Shown here piece after piece: positions 29,717 through 39,689 of a stretch of 64,000 nt of DNA. Origin of the DNA: Caulochytrium protostelioides (lineage: Eukaryota; Chytridiomycota; Caulochytriomycetes; Caulochytriales; Caulochytriaceae); contig ML014129.1 in the NCBI GenBank assembly GCA_003615045.1, forward strand, positions 118,181 through 182,180, written 5' to 3'. Below the pieces are notes generated by a model. The model made no database searches. It was not told the DNA's origin and saw nothing but the letters and a program-made list of their open reading frames with translations. A program made the translations under genes and the position numbers. The first letter of the stretch is position 1. Each line of letters starts with the position of its first letter.

Positions 29717-32515
29717 TCACTGCGCAACGGCACGCGCAAGCTCATCCATGCCCTGCGTGGTTTCCTGGCGGAGCTGGGCCCGCATGGCCTCTGGCGAGGG
29801 CTGCGGCGACTCGACGGGCCGCTTGGGCTGGCCGATCGCATCGTAGTGCGAGGTATACGAGCCTTCGCTCGGCCCGATCGTCGACGCCGCCGCGGCGGGC
29901 GGCGGCGCCAAGGCCCCGACGTTGGCCACGCTGGAGGTGCTGCCGGCCAGACCGATGCCGTGGGCCTGCGGGCCCATGACGCTGCCCACGCGCGAGGCCT
30001 TGAAGCGACTGGGCGCATGCGCGCCCGACGCGTCCGCATAGGCCTTCCAGATGCGCAGGGTGCCATCGGCCGCGGCCGAGACGTACTGCCCGCGCGTCGT
30101 GATGTGAATCAGATCGGTAATGTCTTCGGTGTGTCCGACGTGGCGTTGGGCGGGCGATAGGTCGACCCCGTCGTAGACCCGGATCGTCTTGTCGGTACTG
30201 CCGGTGACGACGGCGCCGTTGTGCTGGTCGACGAGCAGGCAGGTCACCGGGTGGTGGTTGTCGACGACGGCGACGCAGCGGGAACCGTCCTTGGCCCATA
30301 CGCGGAAGGTGCAGTCGAAGCTGCCCGTGATCCACTGCGATGTGAACGGGTTCCAGCGCACGCTGGACAACTCGGCCTCATGGCCGATGCACATGCCCAC
30401 GAGCGTCATCTCGGTGCCGACCGTGCTGAGGCGGCGCACGTAGCAGACGCGGTCCTCCGAGCCGTACGCAAACAAGCCCTCCTCGGGAGCGACCGCGAGG
30501 TCCGTGACGGCGTCGTCGGCGGCGAGCTCTTCGCGGCCGTCCTTGCCGCGCAGAGTGTCCAGCAGCGTATGACGCGTCAGGTCCCAGACCATCAGGCGCC
30601 GGTCCGCGCCCGACGAATACGCCACGTGCTGCCCGCTCGCGGGATCCTGGAACGGCCGGACCACATGGATCACGTCGCGGTGCCCGTCCAGCGTCGTCTT
30701 AAGCGACAGCCCGGCGACCTGGTTGCTATCGACGCCCTCAGGTCGTGATGACGACGACGACAGCGGCGGCGGCCGCGCCAGCGGGTCGTCCCGTCCGATC
30801 GGCGACCGCGCCGAGTCGCGCCCGCGCGCTGCATCGCTGCTGGGACCGCCGGCCAAGGCTGACGCGCTGCCACCGCCACCCGCGCCAGGCCCGCTGCTCG
30901 TGCCGGGGCCGGGGCTGCTCGCGTTCCCCGGGGGCTGCGTGCCGCCCGCTGGTCGCGAGGGCTGCGCCATCCCCGAGAAGGCACCCTCGTTATACTCCCA
31001 TAGGGCGATCTGGCGCGTTTCGTAGGCCGCGACCAGCATATCGAGCGGCTCATAGTACGCGATCGCGGTCACAACGGCGGTCGGCACGGTCGCCTGCTTC
31101 TTCATGTTGACGTCGCCCGCGGCGCCGCCGAGCTTCGAGAGCAGCATCTGTCCGCGCTTACGGCGGTACGTGCGGGTCCCTTCGCGGCTCATCATCATGA
31201 GCTCACGCGACTGGCTGAGCAGTTCGTCCTCGGGCCGCTGGCGAACGACGCGCCGCGGCTTGATCACCCGCGGCACGCCCTTGATCTTGGTGCCGCCCAC
31301 GGCCCCACCAGCGCCCACGGCCCCCGTCGCGGCGGTGTCCGCGGCCGTCGCATCGAGCGGCAGACTCAGCAGAAAGCTCTCCTGGCTGTACATAAACAGG
31401 TTCAGCTGGAGCCGCTCCCACTTACGGATCTTGCCGTCCGTGTTGCCGCTGAAAAAGAGAATCGGGTCCTTCTGGGTCCACGCGACGGCGGTGACGGCCT
31501 GGCCGCCCGAGAGCACCGAGATGGGCGCACACGGGTTGTACTTCCACTGGACCAAGGAGCGGCGCGTCGTGATCCCGACGACCTCCTTGATTTCCGGGAT
31601 GTAGTAGTAGAACCGAAGGGGCGCGTTTTCGGTATGGCGCTGCGCGCGCTCCGCATCGGTCGAGACAAAGTCGGTGATCTCGGTATCGCTGCGCGGGTCA
31701 TACACGATCGGCGAGGTGCTGCCAGCGGCAACCCACATCGTTTGGGTCGGGTGGATGTAGACAATGGAGGTGATCGTGTCGCTGAAGTTCGAAAATTTCT
31801 GGAGGCTATTGCCGTCCAGGGACCACAGCTTGACGGTGCGGTCGAAGGAGCCAGTGATGAGCCAGCCGTTGTCCGAGTCCTTAGCATATGCGAGCGCCGA
31901 AATGGCGGCGTGGTGCGCGTGGCGGATCACGAGCGCGGTGCGCAGCCGCAGCTGCGAGTGTGAGGTGCTGTCGTAGATGAGGAGCTTGCCGTCGTACCCG
32001 GCCGAGTAGAACCGCCCTTCGGCCGACACGAGGCAGGTGACCAGGTCGGTATGCTCGGTGTCGACGACTGGCGCCGTCACGATGCGGGCGACGTCGCCGA
32101 GCGAGACGCTGAGATGCACGGGCGTCGGGTCGTCCATCGTCACAATCTGCCACAGCGACACGCGGCCGTTGCCGCCGGCCATGATGTGCTGGCGGCGACT
32201 GTTGAACGTCAGCGCGTAGATGGGGTGCCCCGTGCGCATGCGGTGCAGCAGCTTGCCGTTCGCATTCCAAGCGATCAGACTGCCGTCCGTCGAGCCCGAG
32301 AACAGCAGGCGGTAGTCCTTGCAGAACAGCAAGCTCGTGACAAAGCCATCGTGCCCGTTCAGGCTCTGGAGGAGCTTGCCGGACTCATACTCCCAGATGC
32401 GGATCAGCCCGTCCTCGCCCGCCGTGTACAGCTCGCGCCGGCTCGAGTTGTACTGGATCGCCGTCACGGTCCGCGCATGGATCTCGCGCACAAACCCTTT
32501 ATACTCGAGCGACAT
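29717..32515 (-). CDS. WD40-repeat protein with two beta-propellers
   Basis: 932 residues starting MSLEYKGFVREIHARTVTAI. At least ten WD40 units are visible in two blocks. The first covers about residues 10-400 (ELYTAGEDGLIRIWEYESGK, LLFSGSTDGSLIAWNANGK, GWLITGSFDRTVKLWSLDGN). The second covers about 610-870 (VAYSSGADRRLMVWDLTRH, QWITGSFDCTFRVWAKDGS, GAVVTGSTDKTIRVYDGVDL, QYVSAAADGTLRIWKAY). A charged linker near 420-490 (RVIKPRRVVRQRPEDELLSQ) and a Gly/Pro/Ser-rich linker near 530-600 separate them. This layout is common in scaffold proteins, including flagellar-axoneme proteins, but I cannot assign an orthologue. It lies downstream of TERT on the same strand. Confidence 0.82.
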   Translation of the reverse strand: MSLEYKGFVREIHARTVTAIQYNSSRRELYTAGEDGLIRIWEYESGKLLQSLNGHDGFVTSLLFCKDYRLLFSGSTDGSLIAWNANGKLLHRMRTGHPIYALTFNSRRQHIMAGGNGRVSLWQIVTMDDPTPVHLSVSLGDVARIVTAPVVDTEHTDLVTCLVSAEGRFYSAGYDGKLLIYDSTSHSQLRLRTALVIRHAHHAAISALAYAKDSDNGWLITGSFDRTVKLWSLDGNSLQKFSNFSDTITSIVYIHPTQTMWVAAGSTSPIVYDPRSDTEITDFVSTDAERAQRHTENAPLRFYYYIPEIKEVVGITTRRSLVQWKYNPCAPISVLSGGQAVTAVAWTQKDPILFFSGNTDGKIRKWERLQLNLFMYSQESFLLSLPLDATAADTAATGAVGAGGAVGGTKIKGVPRVIKPRRVVRQRPEDELLSQSRELMMMSREGTRTYRRKRGQMLLSKLGGAAGDVNMKKQATVPTAVVTAIAYYEPLDMLVAAYETRQIALWEYNEGAFSGMAQPSRPAGGTQPPGNASSPGPGTSSGPGAGGGGSASALAGGPSSDAARGRDSARSPIGRDDPLARPPPLSSSSSRPEGVDSNQVAGLSLKTTLDGHRDVIHVVRPFQDPASGQHVAYSSGADRRLMVWDLTRHTLLDTLRGKDGREELAADDAVTDLAVAPEEGLFAYGSEDRVCYVRRLSTVGTEMTLVGMCIGHEAELSSVRWNPFTSQWITGSFDCTFRVWAKDGSRCVAVVDNHHPVTCLLVDQHNGAVVTGSTDKTIRVYDGVDLSPAQRHVGHTEDITDLIHITTRGQYVSAAADGTLRIWKAYADASGAHAPSRFKASRVGSVMGPQAHGIGLAGSTSSVANVGALAPPPAAAASTIGPSEGSYTSHYDAIGQPKRPVESPQPSPEAMRAQLRQETTQGMDELARAVAQ

Positions 32516-33314
32516 GCTGAACGGCGCAGAGGCAAGTGTGGGTATCCAAGGGCGACACCTTTCGCGGGGATCACGCTGACGACAACGGAAATGGAACGAC
32601 TAAGCCGCACGGCACCGCGGTGCGGCGGTCTTGAGTAGAGCCGCGCACGAAGGCGCGTGACGGCGGTCCCTGACCGGACGCGAGGGCCACCGATCGGCTC
32701 GGGATCGATGGATCAGTCGGCGACTGTCGACATCCAGGCGACGCTCAGGAGTAGATAATCGGTCAGAGGGAAGGGCAGAGGCAGAGCAAACGTGGGCATC
32801 GGAGATCGGCCTTTTCTATGTATGACACGAGCGCGATCAGCCTTCTCGTCATGAAGCTTGGCAGAAGACGTAGAGAACGACGGTCTTGCCGTGAGATGCG
32901 GCATCGCACTGAATGCATCCGAAGGGCGGATATCACAGAGCCTCATATGTCCCAGTTCGGGTATCCACGGGATCGTGGCAGATCCCTCGCTGAGTCGGTG
33001 GCGTGGATACCGGCCTGGCTCCCAAGAGGCGGGCGGCGTGACGGCAGCGGACGATCCGCGGAAAAGGAAAGTACGTTCGACCGCCCACCAAGCGCGAGCC
33101 CCCGTCCCCCGCGCGTGGCAGACCTGCAGGAATCGCATCGCATCCATCGAGCTTAACCATCATCGCGACCCCGGAAAACGACCGACCAGCATTCCGACCG
33201 AGGCATTCATGCGAGATCACGGGTAGGGACCACTCGACAGCCCTGCGTCGATAACGCACGGGGCTGGTGTCCCATTGAAATGACTCCCATTGAAATGACT
33301 CCCATCACTACACA
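32516..33314. other. Intergenic between TERT and the WD40 gene
   Basis: 799 bases holding the 3' end of TERT and the promoter of the WD40 gene (both minus strand). Next to the TERT stop a 15-bp unit (TCCCATTGAAATGAC) is tandemly duplicated at 33270-33299. No coding exon is supported. Confidence 0.5.
33270..33299. repeat. 15-bp tandem duplication in the TERT 3' flank
   Basis: TCCCATTGAAATGAC occurs twice in perfect tandem, followed by a partial third copy (TCCCATCAC..). It starts 16 bases beyond the TERT stop codon, on its 3' side. Confidence 0.85.
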
Positions 33315-36300
33315 TTAATCGGTGGTATGGGGATATGGTGCGCGCGTTACCGAGCAACGATGGCGATGGGACCGTCTCGCTTGGTCCTGGGCCCAGTGGG
33401 CGATGTGCCGCCACTCCGGCTGGCTGGCCGTAGCCAGCGCGTGGTGGGCCGCGCGGTACGCGATCCGGACGATTTCGCGGCGGGTGATCCAGACTTGCGC
33501 AACGCCGTGGGCAGCAGCTCGGCGGCGCAGCCATGCGTTCTGCATCGCGCCACGTGGGCCGTTTTTGTCCTCGCTCTCGTCATCATCATCTCCTTCACCT
33601 TCGCACCCCGCGCTATCAAGAGCCCAATCGTCCCAGGCATCATAGGAAAATGTGTCGTCCTCGTCCTTCTCATCGCTCTCGCCACTCTCATCGCTCTCGT
33701 CATCACCGTCATCACCCTGGGTCTCGCTTGCCGCGGCGCGAGCCAACCGCCGCTTCGTCGTACGACACGTCACGAGGTGTCGACGGTATCGCTGCCCGCG
33801 CTGCGCAACGCAGTCGGCAAACACGTGGATCAGGCGCCGGAGTTGATGCACCAGCCGTGCGGCGCGGACGTCTTCGAAACCCCGCCGCGCGGGGCGGATA
33901 TCCGTGGTTTCAACGCGCGCCAGAGCAGCGGACGACGGGGACGATAGACGCCACAAGCGCGTGGCATACGCGTAGAACCGCACGGTGAGCGTCATGGCTT
34001 GGCGCATCACGTTGCGGCGGACGGTAGCCGGCGAGTTCAGGGATCGGTCAAAGAACACGGTGTGTGCGAGGGAACGCATGAAGAGCATGAACGAGTTCAG
34101 GTGGCGCGCACCGGGCGTGGCGAGGGCGACGTTGAGGCCGAGGGCGGCGCGCTCCCGCCGCAGACAGAAGGGCTGCGCATCGTACGGATCGTGGGCGTGC
34201 ACGTTCAACGTCTGCGTATCGATCCACAGGCCGCACCATCGGATCCCACCGGCGCGGGGCGCCGAGACCGCGCCGCCGGAATCCACCTCAAAGTTGAGCT
34301 CTGTCTTGTCGTGGTTGACGCTCGCGCGATACGCGGGGAACCCCTGGCGGACGCGCTGGAGGAACGCCGCGGCCTGAGCCGAGTCTTCCGTTATAAAGAG
34401 CAAGTCGTCCACGTAACGCATCATGAGCGACTGCGGCGCCCCCGGATCGGCCTGCCGGCCCGACGACACAAACTCCGAGAGCAAGGCGGCCTCGAGGTCG
34501 CCAAAGAACAGCGCACAGAGCAGCGACGACAGCTTCGAGCCCTGCGGAATGCCGGTCTGCTGGCGGCAGAGGACGCCCTCCACCGAGACGATGAAGTCCG
34601 ACACATGCGACGCGAGGTGGGCGAGGACCGGAGGCGATTCGTAGAAGTGGTGCCATGCGCCTTCCGTGAACACGGTTCCGCGCTTGCGTTCCGCGCGCTC
34701 GGCGACGATGCGCTCGAAGGGTGTTAAGCGGCCCGCGGAGCTTGCGTGCGCCGTATACGTGGCGCCGGGGAACAGGGCAATGTTGGCGGGCCCTGCGACG
34801 GCGTTGATGTTGTACTCGCAGTAGCGACGGACAAAGTATTCGTCGTGCTTAATGAGCCGCCGGAGAATCGCCATCAGGACGTTCTGGTCAATGTTGTCGT
34901 AGCAGGCGTTCATGTCCACCTTGATCACATAGAAGGCCGGACGCGCATGCGAAGGCCCTGCTGGCGAGCGATGGCGCTGCGCACGGCGGAGACGGGCCTG
35001 ATACTCCGCCAGCGCGATGCGGATCGCGTCACGGGAGGTGACCGCGGCGCCCATCGCGCTGGGCTCCTCTTCCGCCACGGCCTTGAGGACCTGCGCGCAC
35101 GGATCGAGCAGCTCGTTGATCGATGCCAACGGCTTGACGGTCCCGTCAGGGAGTACGAGCCGCCGCCGGCGGCGGAGGTTGACGATCGGGCGGACGCCGC
35201 AAACTTTTGGTAGAAACCGGAGCTGCGGGTAGCCGAGCGCGGGCCGGGCCTGCGCGGGTCCGCGGGCCTCGCAGGCCTTCCATCGGACACAGGACGCCAT
35301 ACGCTGCCGGAAGTCCGCGACTTCTGTCGCCGTCAGCGGACGATAGCGCTGCTTGATCGTGCGGGTGATGTGTGGCTTTAGGAGGCGCTGCCAGACGTCA
35401 TGGCGAAAGTAATACACGCGCTGACCCGTGTGAGCGGCCGCACTGTCCGTCACATAGAAATGCGCCCGAACCAGCGGAATGAGGATCCGCGTAAAGCAGT
35501 ACCGAAGCACATAGCCCACGATTCGCTGAAGACTTGTGTGCGCTTCGTGCGAGCCGCTCATTCTGGGAATGTGACCACGCGGACCGGGCCGAAAAGAACG
35601 CGGCGAGTCTCGATGGAGAAGCTGCCATTCGGTCAGTCGCATCCCTTGCAGCAGCCGACTGACAGGGAACGATTCGTGGCGATTAAGGGCTAAAAAGGTG
35701 CGCACGTGGGATTCGAACGTGCGCCAGTTGTGCGCGCTGCCGAGGAGAGCGCGCGGCAGCAGGCGCCGCAGCACGTCGACCAGAAAGCGCTGCACTCGGT
35801 ACAGCGGCGTCTGGCCGGCCATCAGCGGGGGCTTCTCACCGGCCGCGGCGCGCGGGACGAGGGGAGGTGGGCAGTGCGCTTCCAGCAAGGCCTGGTAGGG
35901 TAGCCGAGTATGGTTGCGGACCATGCGCTCCAGCACGCGACCGAACCGCCGCATGCGCCAGCGCAGACGGCGAACGGGCAGGGGCGTCATGAGGTGCCGG
36001 TACCGCCGCCACGACAGGCCTTCAGCGGGAGCGATGGTCGGGTCGGGCGGCGTCAGCCAAGGAAACACGTGGTTGAGCAGGTCGCGGGCAGCTTCCCGAG
36101 AAGATGCAGCGGTGGTTTTGGTGGCCGCAGCAGCGGCGGCGATCATCAGCTCGTGCTGCCGCGGGAGCCGCGTATCGGGTTTGCCTTGCGCGGTGCGGCG
36201 CACGCGCGAGTAAAACATGTGAGAGCGTGGGAGACGCTCGCCGGCAATCTCGCAAAGACCATGTGGTGCGGATGCGGGCGTCGCCGAGGTGGCACCGTGG

Positions 36301-37469
36301 CGAGTAGGGCATCGGTGACGCGTGGCAATGGCCGCGGCGCGACGCTGGGTGTGTTCGGCGGCCCACATAGCGAGTGGCACGCCCGTAAGCTGGAGCGCGC
36401 ACTGGTTCGGATAGCAGAGGTACATCGCGGTCTGTGTGAGCAGAAAACTCATGTACCGGTCGCCGATGCGCTGCCGGAGCGCGGACCAGATTGGACTTTT
36501 GAGTAGCTCGGCTTGCGAGTTGGTGAACGAGTACTCGAGGTCTTTGGTGCCGATGAGCGGTGTCTGGCATGTTGGCGTATACCGACGATAACCTTGCGTG
36601 AGAACATGGCGACGCGCGTCGCTGTTGTTGGCATCCATTAAGGTCTGAATTGCCTGGTGGACCAGCTCTTCCTGGGTCCAACGCGAGCGCCCCAAGTCGG
36701 CAAACGCCGGAATCCGCATCCGCGGGAGAGCGACCACAAGGGCCTGGAGCTGAGCCACATACGCGGGCGAATCAGTCGGCTGTATCAGTCGCGGCGGGAA
36801 CTCTGGAACAAACCGTTGCGATTGCGAGGAGAAGATGAACGGCGGCTTGAGTTGGCCCGCGGCCTGGCGCTGCTCGATCGCGTCGACGCAGCGCGCCATA
36901 AACTCCAGGAAGGGCATGACGCCGGCATAATAGCGACCCATGCGTTGGCAGAACGGCGCCACCGAGGCAGACAACGCTTCATACGAACCCCTCGCCGCGA
37001 CCTGGGCAACCACATCCGGCGGCGCCAGCACCGCCATGACCGATGGCCATGCTTCTGTTGTCTTGATGTCTTGGTTTGTTTTCTCACTGGATGCAGGTTG
37101 AGCGGTGGCCCGCATATGCGTCGCAGGAGGAGCTTGCGTGGGTGTTAAACGCTTCATCGGCCGTGCTAGATCGAGCATTCGACCGTCACGCTTCCGCTTC
37201 GTGCATGGCGGCCGCGTGCCACTCGGCGCGGTGGACCCATCGTCGCGGCATGCCGGTGCCGCAGTGGACGCGACAGCCGCGGGGGTTTCGGACAGCAGAG
37301 CGGGTCTAGTAGATGCTGCAGATGCTGATTCATGAGCATGGGGATGAGCATTCGCATTCGCCGGGACGTTGGCATGCGCATGGGTATGATGAGCCCCGGC
37401 ATGGGCGAGGGCGGCGGCGGGGGCAAGGGCGCGAAGTCGCCGCCGCCGGAGCGTGCGGGCCGAGGCCAT
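33315..37469 (-). CDS. TERT: Telomerase reverse transcriptase (TERT)
   Basis: Catalytic subunit of telomerase, copying the telomerase RNA template onto chromosome ends. 1384 residues, no intron. The ATG at 37469 (MASARTLRRRRLRAL) is chosen because the upstream extension begins with TTG. Residues 1-120 are His/Ala/Arg-rich. The RNA-binding region includes a QFP-like block near 565-620 (LLGSAHNWRTFESHVRTFL). The T motif is near 668-698 (FYVTDSAAAHTGQRVYYF). RT motif 1 (LRFLPKVCGVRPIVNL) is near 750, motif A (YVIKVDMNACYDNI) has D852, motif B' is TGIPQGSKLSS near 973, and motif C (MRYVDDLLF) has D1021 and D1022. Motif D (VNHDKTELNF) and motif E (WCGLWID) follow at about 1078. An Asp/Glu/Ser-rich insert of about 45 residues near 1250-1296 interrupts the C-terminal extension. 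All three catalytic aspartates are present. Confidence 0.95.
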   Translation of the reverse strand: MASARTLRRRRLRALAPAAALAHAGAHHTHAHANVPANANAHPHAHESASAASTRPALLSETPAAVASTAAPACRDDGSTAPSGTRPPCTKRKRDGRMLDLARPMKRLTPTQAPPATHMRATAQPASSEKTNQDIKTTEAWPSVMAVLAPPDVVAQVAARGSYEALSASVAPFCQRMGRYYAGVMPFLEFMARCVDAIEQRQAAGQLKPPFIFSSQSQRFVPEFPPRLIQPTDSPAYVAQLQALVVALPRMRIPAFADLGRSRWTQEELVHQAIQTLMDANNSDARRHVLTQGYRRYTPTCQTPLIGTKDLEYSFTNSQAELLKSPIWSALRQRIGDRYMSFLLTQTAMYLCYPNQCALQLTGVPLAMWAAEHTQRRAAAIATRHRCPTRHGATSATPASAPHGLCEIAGERLPRSHMFYSRVRRTAQGKPDTRLPRQHELMIAAAAAATKTTAASSREAARDLLNHVFPWLTPPDPTIAPAEGLSWRRYRHLMTPLPVRRLRWRMRRFGRVLERMVRNHTRLPYQALLEAHCPPPLVPRAAAGEKPPLMAGQTPLYRVQRFLVDVLRRLLPRALLGSAHNWRTFESHVRTFLALNRHESFPVSRLLQGMRLTEWQLLHRDSPRSFRPGPRGHIPRMSGSHEAHTSLQRIVGYVLRYCFTRILIPLVRAHFYVTDSAAAHTGQRVYYFRHDVWQRLLKPHITRTIKQRYRPLTATEVADFRQRMASCVRWKACEARGPAQARPALGYPQLRFLPKVCGVRPIVNLRRRRRLVLPDGTVKPLASINELLDPCAQVLKAVAEEEPSAMGAAVTSRDAIRIALAEYQARLRRAQRHRSPAGPSHARPAFYVIKVDMNACYDNIDQNVLMAILRRLIKHDEYFVRRYCEYNINAVAGPANIALFPGATYTAHASSAGRLTPFERIVAERAERKRGTVFTEGAWHHFYESPPVLAHLASHVSDFIVSVEGVLCRQQTGIPQGSKLSSLLCALFFGDLEAALLSEFVSSGRQADPGAPQSLMMRYVDDLLFITEDSAQAAAFLQRVRQGFPAYRASVNHDKTELNFEVDSGGAVSAPRAGGIRWCGLWIDTQTLNVHAHDPYDAQPFCLRRERAALGLNVALATPGARHLNSFMLFMRSLAHTVFFDRSLNSPATVRRNVMRQAMTLTVRFYAYATRLWRLSSPSSAALARVETTDIRPARRGFEDVRAARLVHQLRRLIHVFADCVAQRGQRYRRHLVTCRTTKRRLARAAASETQGDDGDDESDESGESDEKDEDDTFSYDAWDDWALDSAGCEGEGDDDDESEDKNGPRGAMQNAWLRRRAAAHGVAQVWITRREIVRIAYRAAHHALATASQPEWRHIAHWAQDQARRSHRHRCSVTRAPYPHTTD

Positions 37470-38198
37470 CGTGCGCGTGCAGTCAGCCCACGTAGTGCAA
37501 AGGTCGCGCAACGTCGAGGACTGGCATAGCTATGTCAGGCGGATCGAACAGCGGTGTGGGAGGGCGCAGCCCGCACGCCGCTCGACTTGCTTCAGTAGCG
37601 AGGCTATCCACGCAGCGAAGATACCGGAACGCCAAAAGGAAGGTCCCGATTCGCGGAGTGCCTGCGCCATCGATGTCAGCCCGTTTTTCTTTGTGGCAGC
37701 ATCCTGTTGAGACTCTTTCTGACGGTGGTGGTCGAGTCTGAAAGTCGAGATCGGCGCTCAAGCGTGGCGGCTGCACGATGTGCATTCACAAGCGCGGGGC
37801 AAGCGGCCGCGCCAGTTAAACTCCGTTGGCTGCGCCACACCTGCCGCGGTTTCCTGCCGTCGGACCCTGTTGGATGTTGCGTTTCGGCGTCATCTGCCCC
37901 GAAGGGTCGTCGCAAGGGTCCGACGCCTCGATGCGTCAGTCAAGCAACAAAGCGCGGGCCTCGCAGATATTGATGATCCTCGCGCCGATCACCATAGCCT
38001 CTCGTTACGAGTCTATGGACGAGCGATGAAGGGCACCCTTGATCTGGCAGCTCGCACTGATGGTAGCGGCAACGCGTGCCGATCCAGCCACATGTTCCTG
38101 CTAGATCAGCAGCTGCGACGTCAACAAGACCCGGAACCCGATCACTGCCGTATTCATTCCTCAGCCGTACGTCTGACCCCCCCGGCGAGACCATCGCC
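37470..38198. other. Intergenic, divergent promoter region of TERT and the FIST gene
   Basis: 729 bases between the TERT start (minus) and the FIST gene start (plus). No TATA box or repeat is evident. Short frames extend both genes upstream but begin with GTG or TTG and lack family sequence. Confidence 0.45.
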
Positions 38199-39689
38199 AT
38201 GGCATTCGCGGCGGTCACTGGGGCGGCACGGTGCTCGAGTCGCACGATGGCGCCACGCCTGGTCTCTTCGCGTCGCGCCCTCAGCGTCTGGAACGCCCGG
38301 TCGACCCTGCCGCAGCTCGACGAAGCGCTGCTTGCATGTCTTGAACGATTGGCGACTGCGACGGCGCTCCACGAAGCGACCACGACCAACACGGCGTATA
38401 GTGTCATGCTGCCGCCGCACTACGCGCCCGAAGCCTATGCCGACCTACACCGCACCTTCACGGCCGCGTGGTCCCGGACCCGCTTCGCCCTCGCGCAGAC
38501 GGCCGGCGGCGTCCCGCCGCGGCCCGTCTTTATCGGCGCCGTCGGGCTCCAGGCGCATCTGGAGGTCAGCGCGCTGACCGAGGCCGACGGCGCCGCGGTA
38601 TGGACGGCGTTCGGGCTGCCGGCCGCCGAGAGCGGGCCTTCCCGCGCGATCAGCGTGGGACGCCTGCCCTCCGTCGAGGCGCGCCACATCACCTCGCTGC
38701 ATACGTCGATGCCCAACTATGCGCCCGAAGGGTTCTCGGACGTGAGCCTGTCGACCCGGCCGCCGCTCCGCCCGCTGGCCAACGCCATTGCTGCCGCGGC
38801 CGCCGCGGCCGGCGGGCCGTCGTCGTCGCGGGTCGTCTCTGCCGCGTCGCCACCATCCGATCCGGTGGGCCGTCTGCTCGTGATGGGCGACAAGGCCGTC
38901 GTCGACAACGTGTGCGACGCCGTGAGCGCGCACCACCCCGGCTACGTCGTCTCGGGGCTCGTCGCCGAGCCGACCCCGTTTGTGACCGGCCACCAGACCA
39001 CGCTCTACTCGAGCGCTGTGGCGCAGCCCATCCATATCGGATCCGTCGGTCTGGTGGCGCACACCACCCGCCCCGACGCGATCCGACCCGACACGTACTA
39101 CGCGCCATCCCTGGTCCCCATTGGCGAGCCGATGGCTATCACGGCGTGCCAGGGCAATATCATCACCGAGATCGCGTCCTCCAACGCGACGCAGCAACTG
39201 CTCGCGCGGCTGCCCCCGGATGTCATGTATGGCGAGACGGCGCAGCTGTACGTGAAGCTGGACGACCAGATGGTGTATGCGCTCAACGGCGGCGATGTCT
39301 CGAAGGGCACGCTGGCGATCGATACCGAGCGGCTCTTGACGGCAGGCATGACGATCCAAATCCTGATGCGACCGCACGACCCCGACGACCACACAGCGCG
39401 TTCCCCAGCGCCGTCGCAGCGCGGACTGATTCTGCAGTGCGTCACGGAGGAATCGCTGATGGACGAGCTGTCGACGCCGGTGCGTACGAAAGTCGAAGGC
39501 CCGTATGCGTCCGTAACGTGGAAGAGCTCCAAGGGGTTCATCTATACCAAGCGGGACGCCACCTCGTCGGCCGCGGCGCCGCCTGAAGCTGACGCGCCGC
39601 AGCGCTCTCAAGCGCCGCGCAACGGCTCAGCCGCGTCGGGTATCCTCACCAGTACGGTCACCGGTTCCTCGCTCCACACGGGTTGCTAG
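38199..39689 (+). CDS. FIST-domain protein, probably mitochondrial
   Basis: 496 residues from an ATG at 38199 (GCC before, G after). FIST is a ligand-sensing domain of N- and C-terminal halves, widespread in bacteria and present in eukaryotic FBXO22. Here the N half includes YVVSGLVAEPTPF and the HIGSVGLVAHTT segment. The C half carries the signature SLVPIGEPMAITACQGNIIT near 302-322, followed by EIASSNATQQLLARLPPD. No F-box is seen. Residues 1-55 are Arg/Ser/Ala-rich without acidic residues (MAPRLVSSRRALSVWNARST within it), which looks like a mitochondrial leader. The C-terminal 50 residues are Ser/Ala/Pro-rich. Ligand unknown. The TERT gene is divergent upstream. Confidence 0.68.
   Translation: MAFAAVTGAARCSSRTMAPRLVSSRRALSVWNARSTLPQLDEALLACLERLATATALHEATTTNTAYSVMLPPHYAPEAYADLHRTFTAAWSRTRFALAQTAGGVPPRPVFIGAVGLQAHLEVSALTEADGAAVWTAFGLPAAESGPSRAISVGRLPSVEARHITSLHTSMPNYAPEGFSDVSLSTRPPLRPLANAIAAAAAAAGGPSSSRVVSAASPPSDPVGRLLVMGDKAVVDNVCDAVSAHHPGYVVSGLVAEPTPFVTGHQTTLYSSAVAQPIHIGSVGLVAHTTRPDAIRPDTYYAPSLVPIGEPMAITACQGNIITEIASSNATQQLLARLPPDVMYGETAQLYVKLDDQMVYALNGGDVSKGTLAIDTERLLTAGMTIQILMRPHDPDDHTARSPAPSQRGLILQCVTEESLMDELSTPVRTKVEGPYASVTWKSSKGFIYTKRDATSSAAAPPEADAPQRSQAPRNGSAASGILTSTVTGSSLHTGC

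Noticed and set aside
35699-35725. tRNA-like GGGATTCGAACG word
   Set aside because: Lies in the TERT coding frame (NWRTFESHVRT) and no acceptor or D arm surrounds it.
33315-37469. Retrotransposon or group II intron reverse transcriptase
   Set aside because: Presence of the T motif, QFP-type RNA-binding block and TERT-type motif C (YVDDLL) with E (WCGLW) and absence of endonuclease, RNase H or gag identify TERT.
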